64,000 nt of DNA from Bradyrhizobium sp. CCBAU 53338 (GTDB taxonomy: Bacteria > Pseudomonadota > Alphaproteobacteria > Rhizobiales > Xanthobacteraceae), in assembly GCF_015291665.1 (NCBI RefSeq), contig NZ_CP030048.1:5642001-5706000 (forward strand), given 5' to 3'. Positions 35,298 through 45,582 of this stretch are shown in pieces. Each line of letters opens with the position of its first letter. Within the stretch, counting starts at the first letter, position 1. The notes under the pieces are model-generated. The model was given only the letters and a program-made list of their open reading frames with translations. It made no database searches and had not been told where the DNA came from. Made by a program: the position numbers and the translations under genes.

Positions 35298-36146
35298 ATG
35301 AGCTATTCTTCAGAGATCGAGACCCTGTTCTCCGGCCCTTCGGTCGCAGGCACCTATCCGCCGCACAACGGGCTTGCGGTAGGACCGAACTATATCGTCA
35401 TGGTGGAGGGCTCCCGCATCGAGTGGACCGACCTCTCCGGCGGATCGCCGACGGTCCAATCGACCTATAACTTCTTCTCGTCCCTGTCGCCGACAGGCGG
35501 CCTGTATGACCAGCGCTGCGTATACGACCCGATCAATCAACGCTACATCGTGATCATGGAGTACAGCGCGTCGGGCTCCACCATCAGCGACATCGACATT
35601 GCGGTATCCAAGGACTCCAACCCGAACGATGGCTGGTATTTCTCACAGCTCAACACGTCGCTCACGATCAACGGCCAATTGACTTCGTCGGACCGCCCGA
35701 TGCTATCGATCGACGGCTCCAACATCTACATCACCGCATCGCAATTCAATGTCGGCGTCTCAGGCTATGCCGGAACGGAAGCGTGGGTCATCGGCGATAC
35801 GGCCGGCGCCGGTGGCGGCATCTACAATGGCGGGACACTGACCGTCACCGCCAGCGAGCTCACCCCGACGAGCCAGGGCATATTCGGGGTCTCCGCAGGC
35901 GGCAACGGCAAGACCTACTACGCGAGCACTTACCCCAGCGGCAGTCAACTGATCCTGGCGTTGCAGGCCTACGACGTGGCGAGCAACAGTTTCGGGTCCA
36001 TCAGCACCATCAATCTCGGTGCGATTGACCAGGGCGGCTCCTCCTACACCGCCCAGCAATTGGGAACGAGCCTCCTGCTGGACGCCGGCGACAAGCGGAT
36101 CGCCAAGCATGGTGTACGCCAACGGCTTTCTGTACGCCGTGGGTGA
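35298..36146 (+). CDS. Giant T1SS-linked protein, N-terminal fragment (frameshifted)
   Basis: A 282-residue frame with ATG at 35298 and GGGGAG 8 nt upstream. It codes for most of a propeller-like module (FSGPSVAGTYPPHNGLAVGPN, DSNPNDGWYF, AQQLGTSLLLDAGDKR). After GDKR it runs into an unrelated 15-residue tail and stops. The homologous module at 37230-38515 shows where the frame should go: this copy carries one extra base near 36096 (GACAAGCGGATC versus GACAAGCGAGCC), and in the next frame the protein goes on with MVYANGFLYAVGE. The frameshift, or a sequencing error, splits a gene that would otherwise code for about 2,702 residues (35298-43407). No signal peptide is present, as expected for type I export. 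Confidence 0.75.
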   Translation: MSYSSEIETLFSGPSVAGTYPPHNGLAVGPNYIVMVEGSRIEWTDLSGGSPTVQSTYNFFSSLSPTGGLYDQRCVYDPINQRYIVIMEYSASGSTISDIDIAVSKDSNPNDGWYFSQLNTSLTINGQLTSSDRPMLSIDGSNIYITASQFNVGVSGYAGTEAWVIGDTAGAGGGIYNGGTLTVTASELTPTSQGIFGVSAGGNGKTYYASTYPSGSQLILALQAYDVASNSFGSISTINLGAIDQGGSSYTAQQLGTSLLLDAGDKRIAKHGVRQRLSVRRG

Positions 36147-39100
36147 GGTCGAGCCGACCGGCTCGACTGTTCCCGTGGTTCACTGGCTCAAGGTAGACGT
36201 CAGCAATCCCGATGCACCGACCCTCGTCGCGCAAGGCAACATATCGGGTGATGCAATTGGCATCAACGTAGCGACTTTCAACCCTTCCCTTGCGGTCGAC
36301 GCTGCGGGCGACGTCCTCATCAATTTCACCGCCAGCGGCCCGAACATGTATCCGGCCGATTATTACGTCTTCCAAGGGGCCCAGGATCCGGTCGGTTCTT
36401 TCAGCGCACCCATCCTGTATCAGGCCAGCACCGGATTCTTCAATTCGGGCGCCAGCGGCGTGCAACGTTGGGGCGTCAACTCCACGGCGGTCGTCGACCC
36501 CAACAATCCAAACTCATTCTGGATATCGAACGAATATATCGCCAATGGCTGGTGGCAGACGTCGGTCGCCCAGATCGCGATCCAGAACCTCTCCGCCGTG
36601 ACGGTTTCCTCGATCACGCCGTCCGGCACGGGGATTACCAATGGTGCCGGCGACCTCAACGCCGGCGACGTCGTCACGCTGACCATCAACTTCAGCGCGG
36701 CCTTGACGGCGGACACGTCCGGCGGCACACCGACACTGACGCTCAATGACGGCGGTATCGCGACCTATGCCGGCGGTTCGGGTTCGACCGCCCTCACCTT
36801 CAGCTACACGGTCGCGGCCGGGCAGAACACATCCGATCTCACGGTCTCCTCGTTCAATCTCAACGGCGCAGCCGTGACGGACGGGGCAGGCAACGCTGCC
36901 GACGTTTCGGGTGCGGCCAACAACAACCCAAGCGGCATACTTCAGATCGACACCTCGGCGCCGGTACCCGCATTCAGCCAGTATCCTGCATCGAGCACCA
37001 ACAGCACCACCGCGACCTTCGCCGTTACGACGTCCAACACCGAAACGGGCGGCGTGAGCTACGCGTACGAACTCGACGGCGCGAATATCTGGACCCCCGT
37101 CAGCGGAAACAATCTTACGCTGTTCGGTCTCGCGCTCGGGTCACACGCCATTCAGGTGCAAGCGACGGATGGAGCGGGGAACTTCTCTACCTCGCCCACA
37201 AGCTACGGCTGGACCATCACGCCCCCCGCGGCGCAGGTTGAGACGCAATTCTCCGGACCGTCCGTCACGGGCACCTCCCCGCCGAACAACGCTCTCGCCG
37301 TGGGGCCGAACAACGTGGTGATGATGGAGGCGTCCCGTATCGAATGGACGAACCTCACCGGCGGATCGCCGACGCTTCAATCGGTCTACAGCTTCTTCTC
37401 TCCTCTCGGAGCAGCGGCGACCAACTCGCTGAATCACCCGCGTTGCGTCTACGACAGCGTCAATCAGCGCTACGTCGTGATCATGGACAACAGCGCGTCC
37501 GGCCACACGGTGAGCAATATCGATATTGCCGTGTCCAAGGACTCGAATCCGAACGACGGCTGGTATTTTGCTTCGCTGAATACATCAATCACAATCAACG
37601 GTCAGTTGACCTCGGCCGATAGCCCGACACTGACCGTCGACGGCACGAATGTCTACATCACCGCAACAGCCTACAACGTAAATGTCTCGGGCACGGCCGG
37701 CACCGAATGCTGGGTCATCAGCGACACGGCCGGCGCGGGCGGCGGCCTCTATAGTGGCGGAACGCTTACAGTTGTCGGCAGCGAGGTCTTACCTGCAACG
37801 CAGAATGTCTTCACGGCAGTGGCCGGCAACAATGGTAAAACCTACTACGCAAGCGACTACTCGAACGGAAGTCAGATCGTCGTAACGCTTCAGGCCTACG
37901 ACACGGCCACGAATACGTTTGGCACTAGCAGCACGATCAGTCTCGGCAACATTGATCAGGGTGGCTCTTACACTGCCCAACAACTGGGAACCAGCCTCCT
38001 GCTCGATGCTGGCGACAAGCGAGCCCGGAGCCTGGTCTATTCGAATGGCTTCCTTTACGGCGTTGCCGAAGTGAAGCCTGTCGGCTCGAATGTACCCGAG
38101 GTCCATTGGTACAAGATCGACGTCAGCAATCCCAATGCTCCATTTCTCGTTGCGCAAGGCGACATCTCCGGCGCAACGATCGGGACCAATGTGGCGACCT
38201 TCAACCCGTCCATCGCGGTGGACGCGGCGGGAGATGCCATCATCAATTTCACTGCCAGCGGCCCGAACATGTACCCGGCCGACTATTATGCCTATCAGAG
38301 GGCCAGTGATCCGCCCGGCTCGTTCAGCGCGCCGATCCTGTATCAAGCCAGCACCGGCTTCTTCAACTCCGGCAACGGCTCCAGCGTGCAACCTTGGGGC
38401 AACTATTCCACGGCGACCGTTGATCCCAACAACGCGAATTCGTTCTGGATCTCGAACGAATACGTTGCCGGTGGCTGGTGGCAGACGTCGGTCGCCCAGG
38501 TTGCGATCCAGAGCCCTACAGCTGCTCCGACCGTGTCCTCAATCGCGACATCCGGCACCGGAATTGCCGGCGGCACCGGCAACCTCAACACCGGCCAGAC
38601 AGCCACGTTGACGGTAAACTTCAGCGCGGCCGTCACGGTGGACACCACGGCAGGCGCGCCAACGCTTACGCTCAACGACGGCGGCATCGCAACCTATGTC
38701 GGCGGGTCGGGCTCGACAGCCCTGACCTTCGGCTACACCGTTGCGGCTGGGCAGAATACACCCGATCTCGTCGTTTCGGCGTTCAACCTAAACGGCGCAG
38801 TCGTCAGCGACGGTACCGGCAATGCCGCCGACCTGTCCAAAGCGACCAACTACAATCCCGCCGGCACTCTGGAGGTGAACACGAGCGGCGTACCACACTA
38901 CGGACACATCGTGGTCGTGGTCGAAGAGAACAAGAACTATGGCGAGATCGCCGGCAATATCGCGCAAGCGCCATACATCAACAGCCTGATGGCCGGCGGC
39001 GCCTCGTTCACCAACTTCACGGCGGAGACTCATCCGAGTGAACCGAACTACTACGCACTCTATGCTGGTTCGACGTTCGGCATCACCGACGACGGCGCTC

Positions 39101-42100
39101 ACAACCTTGCGGATCCAACTCTATACACGCTGCTGCAGAACGCAGGCCTGACATTCACGGGCTACGTGGATGATTCCGGAACGGGCAATACTTCCAGCCA
39201 CGAACCTTGGGTGTCATTCCCCGAGGGCCGCTCGGTTCAAACGGATTTCACCAGTTTCCCGGGGCTTTTTCCGACCGGGGATTATTCGAACCTACCGAAC
39301 ATTTCATTCGTCATTCCCAACCCGACCGACGACATGCACGACGGAACGGTCGCGCAGGGTGACGCGTGGCTTCAGCAGAACTTGAGCGCATATGCCCAGT
39401 GGGCGCTTGCCAACAATTCGCTCCTCGTCGTGACCTGGGATGAAAGCGATACCTCGCCCACGAACCAGATTCCGACCGTCATGTATGGCGCCGACGTCGC
39501 CTCGGGAAGCTACGGCGCGGCTTACAACCACTACAACCTCCTCAGCACGATACTTGCCTCATATGGCTTGACCGGACCGAACAACGCCGCGACGGCCGCG
39601 CCCATCCAGGTCTTCGGGAGTATTCCCACGGTATCTTCGATCACGACGAGCGGACCGGCCATCACAGGTGGCAGCGGCGACCTCAACGCCGGCCAGGTGG
39701 TCACGCTGACGGTGACTTTCAACGAGCCGGTGACCATCAATACCTCCGGCGGCACGCCGACGCTGGTCCTCAACGATGGCGGCGCTGCAACCTATACCGG
39801 TGGCACAGGCTCAACGGCGCTGACCTTCAGCTATACCGTTGCTGCCGGGCAGAACTCGGCCGATCTCGCCGTATCCTCGTTCAGCCTCAACGGCGCAACC
39901 GCGACGGATGGCGCCGGCAACGACGCCGACCTGTCGGGCGCGACCAACTTCAATCCGACCGGGATACTTCAGATCGACACCGTTGCGCCGACGATCTCTT
40001 CGATCGCGGCCTCCGGGCCGGGCATTACTAACGGCAATGGCGATCTGGATGCCGGCCAGGCAGTCACGCTCACGGTCAATTTCAACGAACCAGTCACTGT
40101 CAATACCGCCAGCGGCTCGCCGACCCTCACCCTCAACGATGGGGGCATCGCAACCTACACCGGTGGCACGGGCTCGACGGCTTTGACCTTCAGTTACACC
40201 GTTGCGGCCGGGCAAAACACGCCCGATCTCACCGTGACTTCGCTCGATCTCAACGGGGCGACCATGACGGACGGCGCAGGCAACGCTGCCGATCTGTCGG
40301 GCGCAACCAACTTCAATCCGGCCGGGACGCTGCAGATCGATACATTCGCGCCGTCGATTTCTTCGATCGCGTTCTCTGGGCCAGGTATCACCAATGGCAA
40401 CGGCAATCTGGGCGCGGGCCAGGTGGTCACGCTCACGGTCAACTTCAGCGCAGCCGTCACGGTAGACACAACGGCAGGCTCGCCGACGTTCATCCTGAAC
40501 GATGGCGGCATCGCGACCTATACTAGCGGAACCGGCTCGACGGCCCTCACCTTCAGCTACACCGTCGCGGCTGGGCAAAACACGTCCGACCTCACCGTGT
40601 CTTCGCTCAATCTCAACGGGGCGACCATGACGGACGGCGCTGGCAACGCCGCCGACCTTTCGGGCGCAACCAACTACAACCCAGGCGGAACGCTGCAGAT
40701 CGACACCCTGGCGCCAACCGTCTCCTCGATCACGACCTCCGGCACCGGCATCACGAACGGCGCCAGCGATCTCAACGCCGGCCAAGTGGTCACGCTCACG
40801 GTGAGTTTCAGCGCGGTCGTCACGGTGAATAGTGCGGGCGGCTCGCCGACGCTCACGCTCAACGACGGCGGCACGGCAACATACACAGGTGGCACGGGCT
40901 CGACGGCCCTGACCTTCAGCTACACCGTCGCGGCCGGGCAAAACACGTCCGATCTCACCGTGTCTTCGCTCAATCTGAGCGGTGCAATCATCGCCGACGG
41001 TGCCGGCAACGCCGCCGACCTTTCGGGAGCCAGCAACTACAATCCGGCGGGAACACTGCAGATCGACACCTTGGCGCCAATCGTCTCCTCGATCACGACC
41101 TCCGGCACCGGCATCACGAACGGCGCCGGCGATCTCAATGCCGGCGATGTGGTCACGATCACCGTCAATTTCAGTGAGGCGGTGGCGGTCAATACCGCCG
41201 GCGGCTCGCCGACGCTGATCCTCAACGACGGTGGCAACGCGACCTATACCGGCGGCACGGGCTCGACGGCCCTCACCTTCAGCTACACCGTTGCGGCCGG
41301 ACAGAACACGCCCGATCTCACCGTGTCTTCCCTCAATCTTAACGGCGCCACCATCACCGACGGCGCCGGAAACGCGGCCAACCTGTCGGGCGCCACCAAC
41401 GCCAACCCGTCCGGCGCGTTGCAGATCGACACCATCGCGCCGACCATTTCCTCGATTGCGGTCTCCGGCACCGGGATCACGAACGGCACGGGCATCCTCA
41501 AAGCCGGCCAGGTGGTTACGTTCACCGTCAATTGCAGTGAAGCCGTGGCCGTCAATACCGCGGGCGGTACGCCATCGCTCGGGCTCAACGACGGCGGCAC
41601 CGCGACCTACACCGGCGGCTCGGGATCGGCGGCCCTCACCTTCAGCTATACCGTCGCTGCCGGACAGAACACGCCCGATCTCACCGTATCTTCGCTCAAT
41701 CTCAACGGCGCCACCATGACGGACGGCGCCGGCAACCTCGCCGACCTGTCGGGAGCGGCCAACTATAACCCGGCCGGGACGCTGCAGATCGACACCACGG
41801 CGCCGTCGGCGCCGACCGGTCTTTCACTCGATGCCGCGACCGACAGCGGCGCACTGGGCGACGGGATCACTAATCTTACCCAGATCAAGATCGACGGCAC
41901 GGCCGCGCCGGGCAGCACGATTACGCTCTACGATTCGAACGGAACGACCGTAATCGGAACTGGAACCGCTAACGCCATCACGGGTGCGTTCGGCATTACC
42001 ACGTCGGTTCTGGCCAACGGCACGCACAACATCACGGCCAAGGCGACCGACGCAGCCGGCAACGTCAGTCCAGCCTCGAGCCCCTGTGCCGTAACGGTCG

Positions 42101-43407
42101 ATACCACCGCGCCGACGGTCACCTCGATCGCAACTTCCGGTGCGGGAATCGCCGGCGGCAGTGGTGACCTCAACGCTGGCAAGGTCGTCACGTTGACGCT
42201 CAACTTCAGTCAGGCAGTCACCGTGAACACGAGCGGCGGCTCACCGACCCTGACACTTAACGACGGCGGCACCGCAACCTATGCGGGGGGATCCGGAACG
42301 AGCGCACTTGTCTTCAGCTATACCGTTGCAGCAGGCCAGAACACGTCCGACCTGATTGTGTCCCGCTTCAATCTCAACGGCGCAACTGTCCGGGATCTGG
42401 CGGCAAACAATGCCAACCTGGCAGGCGCGACCAACTACAATCCGGCCGGCACGCTGCAGATCGATACGTCGGCGCCAACCATCAGCATCAACACCATCGC
42501 CGGCAACAACATCGTCAGCGGCACGGAAGCTTCGGCCGGGTTCGCGATCACCGGCAAAACTACTGCCGTCGAGAATGGGCAGATCGTCACCGTCAACATC
42601 CTCAACAGCGCGAATACCATCGTCGACAGCTATACGACAGCGGACAGCAGCAATGCCTGGTCGGTCACCGTTACGAGCGCACAGGCGCTCGCCTTGGCCG
42701 ATGGCCAGTATACCGTAGCTGCCAGCGTTTTGGACAAAGCCGGAAATCCGGCGCCGACCGGCACGCGTGCGCTGACGGTCGATGAGGACAAGGGGCCCGA
42801 AGCGCCGACGCTGAGTATCAGCAACACGTCGCCGACGGTACCCGCCGGCGGATCGATACCGCTGGGAATTACAGCGACGCCCGTCGACGCCGACGACAGA
42901 TTGTCGGTAACGATCAGCGGCGTCCCGAGCTACGAGGTGATCACCGCTCCCTCTGGCTACAGTGTATCGAGCAAGAAGCAGTCAAACGGGACTTATACCT
43001 GGACCATCACGCAAGGAACCGCGGGCACACCGCTTACCGGCTTGACCCTCACCTCACACTACACGGGGACGGGTCATCCCGTTGCAACATTCACGGTGAC
43101 GGCGAGCAATACGACCTCCGGGGAAGCTGCGACATCCGCGGCACAAACCATGCTGGTGACCGATCCGCCGGTCGGCACGTCAGGCGGTCTATTGGCCAAC
43201 TGGCCTCAGGGCCTCTCCGTCGCATCGGCCCAGGACTCCGGGAACGTGGATCGCCTTCTGGCCCTCATGGATCAGTTCACCGCCGCCGGCTTCGAGTCGA
43301 ACCGACCGGGTACAGGCACGATCACCCCCACGCTCGATCCGAACGGCGGTCGCGATCATCCATCGCTGGCCATACCGAACCAGCCGCAATCGTGGATGCA
43401 TTCGTAA
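36109..43407 (+). CDS. Giant T1SS-linked protein: propeller modules, Ig-like repeats, phosphoesterase (main part)
   Basis: 2,432 residues from the ATG at 36109; the true N-terminus is the fragment at 35298. Order: end of propeller-like module 1 (to 36600), Ig-like repeat 1, a linker, module 2 (37240-38515), Ig repeat 2, and a phosphoesterase domain (38890-39620). Six consecutive 121-residue Ig repeats follow (39631-41808), then an unrelated Ig domain, a ninth repeat (42115-42480) and further Ig-like parts. The phosphoesterase has VVVEENKNYGEI, THPSEPNYYALYAGST and VTWDESD, as in the PF04185 acid phosphatase/phospholipase C family. Composition is rich in Thr, Gly, Ala, Asn and Asp, and Cys is rare. 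The HlyB/HlyD-type genes follow directly, so this is almost surely their cargo: a surface or released adhesin-like enzyme. Confidence 0.78.
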   Translation: MVYANGFLYAVGEVEPTGSTVPVVHWLKVDVSNPDAPTLVAQGNISGDAIGINVATFNPSLAVDAAGDVLINFTASGPNMYPADYYVFQGAQDPVGSFSAPILYQASTGFFNSGASGVQRWGVNSTAVVDPNNPNSFWISNEYIANGWWQTSVAQIAIQNLSAVTVSSITPSGTGITNGAGDLNAGDVVTLTINFSAALTADTSGGTPTLTLNDGGIATYAGGSGSTALTFSYTVAAGQNTSDLTVSSFNLNGAAVTDGAGNAADVSGAANNNPSGILQIDTSAPVPAFSQYPASSTNSTTATFAVTTSNTETGGVSYAYELDGANIWTPVSGNNLTLFGLALGSHAIQVQATDGAGNFSTSPTSYGWTITPPAAQVETQFSGPSVTGTSPPNNALAVGPNNVVMMEASRIEWTNLTGGSPTLQSVYSFFSPLGAAATNSLNHPRCVYDSVNQRYVVIMDNSASGHTVSNIDIAVSKDSNPNDGWYFASLNTSITINGQLTSADSPTLTVDGTNVYITATAYNVNVSGTAGTECWVISDTAGAGGGLYSGGTLTVVGSEVLPATQNVFTAVAGNNGKTYYASDYSNGSQIVVTLQAYDTATNTFGTSSTISLGNIDQGGSYTAQQLGTSLLLDAGDKRARSLVYSNGFLYGVAEVKPVGSNVPEVHWYKIDVSNPNAPFLVAQGDISGATIGTNVATFNPSIAVDAAGDAIINFTASGPNMYPADYYAYQRASDPPGSFSAPILYQASTGFFNSGNGSSVQPWGNYSTATVDPNNANSFWISNEYVAGGWWQTSVAQVAIQSPTAAPTVSSIATSGTGIAGGTGNLNTGQTATLTVNFSAAVTVDTTAGAPTLTLNDGGIATYVGGSGSTALTFGYTVAAGQNTPDLVVSAFNLNGAVVSDGTGNAADLSKATNYNPAGTLEVNTSGVPHYGHIVVVVEENKNYGEIAGNIAQAPYINSLMAGGASFTNFTAETHPSEPNYYALYAGSTFGITDDGAHNLADPTLYTLLQNAGLTFTGYVDDSGTGNTSSHEPWVSFPEGRSVQTDFTSFPGLFPTGDYSNLPNISFVIPNPTDDMHDGTVAQGDAWLQQNLSAYAQWALANNSLLVVTWDESDTSPTNQIPTVMYGADVASGSYGAAYNHYNLLSTILASYGLTGPNNAATAAPIQVFGSIPTVSSITTSGPAITGGSGDLNAGQVVTLTVTFNEPVTINTSGGTPTLVLNDGGAATYTGGTGSTALTFSYTVAAGQNSADLAVSSFSLNGATATDGAGNDADLSGATNFNPTGILQIDTVAPTISSIAASGPGITNGNGDLDAGQAVTLTVNFNEPVTVNTASGSPTLTLNDGGIATYTGGTGSTALTFSYTVAAGQNTPDLTVTSLDLNGATMTDGAGNAADLSGATNFNPAGTLQIDTFAPSISSIAFSGPGITNGNGNLGAGQVVTLTVNFSAAVTVDTTAGSPTFILNDGGIATYTSGTGSTALTFSYTVAAGQNTSDLTVSSLNLNGATMTDGAGNAADLSGATNYNPGGTLQIDTLAPTVSSITTSGTGITNGASDLNAGQVVTLTVSFSAVVTVNSAGGSPTLTLNDGGTATYTGGTGSTALTFSYTVAAGQNTSDLTVSSLNLSGAIIADGAGNAADLSGASNYNPAGTLQIDTLAPIVSSITTSGTGITNGAGDLNAGDVVTITVNFSEAVAVNTAGGSPTLILNDGGNATYTGGTGSTALTFSYTVAAGQNTPDLTVSSLNLNGATITDGAGNAANLSGATNANPSGALQIDTIAPTISSIAVSGTGITNGTGILKAGQVVTFTVNCSEAVAVNTAGGTPSLGLNDGGTATYTGGSGSAALTFSYTVAAGQNTPDLTVSSLNLNGATMTDGAGNLADLSGAANYNPAGTLQIDTTAPSAPTGLSLDAATDSGALGDGITNLTQIKIDGTAAPGSTITLYDSNGTTVIGTGTANAITGAFGITTSVLANGTHNITAKATDAAGNVSPASSPCAVTVDTTAPTVTSIATSGAGIAGGSGDLNAGKVVTLTLNFSQAVTVNTSGGSPTLTLNDGGTATYAGGSGTSALVFSYTVAAGQNTSDLIVSRFNLNGATVRDLAANNANLAGATNYNPAGTLQIDTSAPTISINTIAGNNIVSGTEASAGFAITGKTTAVENGQIVTVNILNSANTIVDSYTTADSSNAWSVTVTSAQALALADGQYTVAASVLDKAGNPAPTGTRALTVDEDKGPEAPTLSISNTSPTVPAGGSIPLGITATPVDADDRLSVTISGVPSYEVITAPSGYSVSSKKQSNGTYTWTITQGTAGTPLTGLTLTSHYTGTGHPVATFTVTASNTTSGEAATSAAQTMLVTDPPVGTSGGLLANWPQGLSVASAQDSGNVDRLLALMDQFTAAGFESNRPGTGTITPTLDPNGGRDHPSLAIPNQPQSWMHS
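39631..41808 (+). repeat. Six tandem 363-bp Ig-like coding repeats
   Basis: Units of exactly 363 bp (121 codons) follow without a break, each coding (V/I)SSI..SG..IT.G, then LTLNDGG.ATYTGG and FSYTVAAGQN. Three more copies lie at 36601, 38530 and 42115. High DNA identity makes the array prone to recombination and to assembly collapse. Confidence 0.92.
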
Positions 43408-43467
43408 TCCGGTGAACGGCTGCTCCATTGCCGGCTCGCCGGCGAACAGGAACTTGGAAGTCTGCCT

Positions 43468-45582
43468 ATGGCCCAAGACAATGACCCCGGACTGTTCGCC
43501 CTCGTCATGATGCTGCGGGCCCACGGTATCGCGGCTGAGCAGCCACAGCTGCGCCATGGGCTGGGATCGACGACGGTCGGCGTCGTGGAGATGCTTCGTT
43601 GCGCGAAGGGGTTCGGGCTGAAGGCCCGAGCGGTCCGGACGACGTGGGCACGGCTTGCCCACACGCCGCTACCGGCAATCGCAGTCTTGAACGACGGTGG
43701 CTTCCTGCTTCTCGGCAAGGCAGGCGACGACAAGGTGCTCGTTCAACGCGCTTCGGCGCCCCGCCCGGAAATGCTGTCTCGAGCCGAGTTCGAAGCGGTG
43801 TGGAGCGGCCAGCTGGTTCTGATGGCGAGACGTGCATCGCTTTCCGCCCTGTCGCGACATTTTGACATCACCTGGTTTCTTGGTGCCATGCGCAAGTATC
43901 GTCACCTCCTGGTCGAGGTGCTGGTCGCCTCGCTCTTCCTGCAGATATTTGCACTGGTGACTCCCCTATTCTTCCAGGTTGTGATCGACAAGGTGCTCGT
44001 GCATCGCGGCCTGACCACGCTCGAAGTACTGATGGTCGGCCTGGTAACCATCAGCGTTTTCGAAGCCGTTCTCGCGGCACTACGCACACATCTGTTCGCC
44101 CACACCACAAGCCGCATCGATGTCGAGCTGGGGGCCCGCCTGTTCCGTCACCTGCTTTCGTTGCCGCTCGGTTACTTTCAAGCCCGTCGCGCCGGAGACT
44201 CGATCGTACGAGTGCGCGAGCTCGAGACCATCCGTAATTTCCTGACCAGTTCGGCTTTGACACTAGTCATCGACCTGCTGTTTACAGTCATTTTCCTGGG
44301 CGTGATGGTCGCTTATTCGCCCTGGCTCACCTTGATCGTTCTCAGCGCCTTTCCCTTCTACATCGGTATCTCGGCAGGTGCATCGCCGCTTTTCCAACAT
44401 CGACTCGATGAAAAGTTTCAGCGTGGTGCCGAGAACCAGGCCTTTCTGGTCGAAAGCGTTACCGGCGTCGAGACCTTGAAGGCCATGGCGGTCGAGCCGC
44501 AGATGCAGCGCCGCTGGGAAGAGCAGCTTGCAGCCTATGTCGGCGCAAGCTTTCGCGTCCTTAGCCTGGGCAACGCGGCAAGCCAGGCCATTCAGCTGGT
44601 AAGCAAGCTCGCCACCGCCGCCATCCTGTTCTTCGGGGCCAAGCTCGTGATCGAGGGAAACCTGACCGTCGGCGAGCTCGTCGCATTCAACATGCTTGCC
44701 GGCCGCGTCAGCATGCCGGTGCTGAGACTGGCCCAGATATGGCAGGATTTTCATCAGGCGCGCCTCTCGATCCAGCGGCTCGGCGATATCCTCAATACCC
44801 GTGCCGAGACGACGATCGGCACGGCTCGCACGGCCCTGCCTCCGGTTCGAGGCGAGGTCGAATTCGAGCATGTTCATTTTCGCTACCGCATCGACGGGGC
44901 GGAAATCCTGAACGACGTGAGCTTCCGCGTATCTGCGGGCCAGATCATCGGGATCGTCGGCCCGTCCGGCTCCGGCAAGAGCACGCTTGCCAAACTCGTG
45001 CAGCGGCTCTTCGTACCCGAGACGGGGCGCGTCCTGGTCGATGGCGTCGACCTCGCCATGGTCGACACCACCTGGTTGCGACGGCAGCTCGGCGTCGTGC
45101 TCCAGGAGGACATCCTGTTCAACCTCTCCGTCCGCGACAATATCGCGCTCGCCGATCCAGCCATGACCATGGAGAAAGTCGTCGCCGCAGCGTCCCTCGC
45201 GGGGGCGCACGATTTCATTCTCGAGCTCCCGGAGGGTTACGACACTCTGGTCGGAGAGCGGGGCAGCAACCTGTCCGGCGGGCAACGTCAACGCATTGCG
45301 ATCGCGCGAGCGCTCGCGACTGACCCACGCATCCTGATCTTCGACGAAGCGACGAGCGCACTGGACTATGAGAGCGAACGAATCATCCAGGAGAACATGC
45401 GGCGGATATGCGAGCAGCGCACCGTTTTCGTGATTGCGCACCGGCTGTCGACGGTGCGCGGCGCCGATCGGATCCTGACGATCGAGCACGGGCGCCTCGT
45501 CGAAGACGGGACACACGACGAGCTGATGCGTCTGAAAGGCTCCTACGCCAAGCTGCAGCATCTGCAAGCGGGGGTTCAATGA
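43468..45582 (+). CDS. Type I secretion ABC transporter (HlyB type)
   Basis: A 704-residue exporter. Residues 1-125 are a C39-like domain (LFALVMMLRAHG, with no catalytic cysteine), as in transporters of uncleaved RTX-type cargo. About six helices follow (150-430), with the TPLFFQVVIDKVLVHRG motif of HlyB proteins. The nucleotide-binding domain has Walker A GPSGSGKST (near 496), signature LSGGQRQR (near 602), Walker B ILIFDEATSALD and the H-loop VIAHRLST. It should export unfolded protein from cytoplasm to outside with the HlyD-type adaptor and a TolC-like channel; no TolC homologue is seen in the window. It starts 60 nt after the giant protein gene. Confidence 0.93.
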   Translation: MAQDNDPGLFALVMMLRAHGIAAEQPQLRHGLGSTTVGVVEMLRCAKGFGLKARAVRTTWARLAHTPLPAIAVLNDGGFLLLGKAGDDKVLVQRASAPRPEMLSRAEFEAVWSGQLVLMARRASLSALSRHFDITWFLGAMRKYRHLLVEVLVASLFLQIFALVTPLFFQVVIDKVLVHRGLTTLEVLMVGLVTISVFEAVLAALRTHLFAHTTSRIDVELGARLFRHLLSLPLGYFQARRAGDSIVRVRELETIRNFLTSSALTLVIDLLFTVIFLGVMVAYSPWLTLIVLSAFPFYIGISAGASPLFQHRLDEKFQRGAENQAFLVESVTGVETLKAMAVEPQMQRRWEEQLAAYVGASFRVLSLGNAASQAIQLVSKLATAAILFFGAKLVIEGNLTVGELVAFNMLAGRVSMPVLRLAQIWQDFHQARLSIQRLGDILNTRAETTIGTARTALPPVRGEVEFEHVHFRYRIDGAEILNDVSFRVSAGQIIGIVGPSGSGKSTLAKLVQRLFVPETGRVLVDGVDLAMVDTTWLRRQLGVVLQEDILFNLSVRDNIALADPAMTMEKVVAAASLAGAHDFILELPEGYDTLVGERGSNLSGGQRQRIAIARALATDPRILIFDEATSALDYESERIIQENMRRICEQRTVFVIAHRLSTVRGADRILTIEHGRLVEDGTHDELMRLKGSYAKLQHLQAGVQ

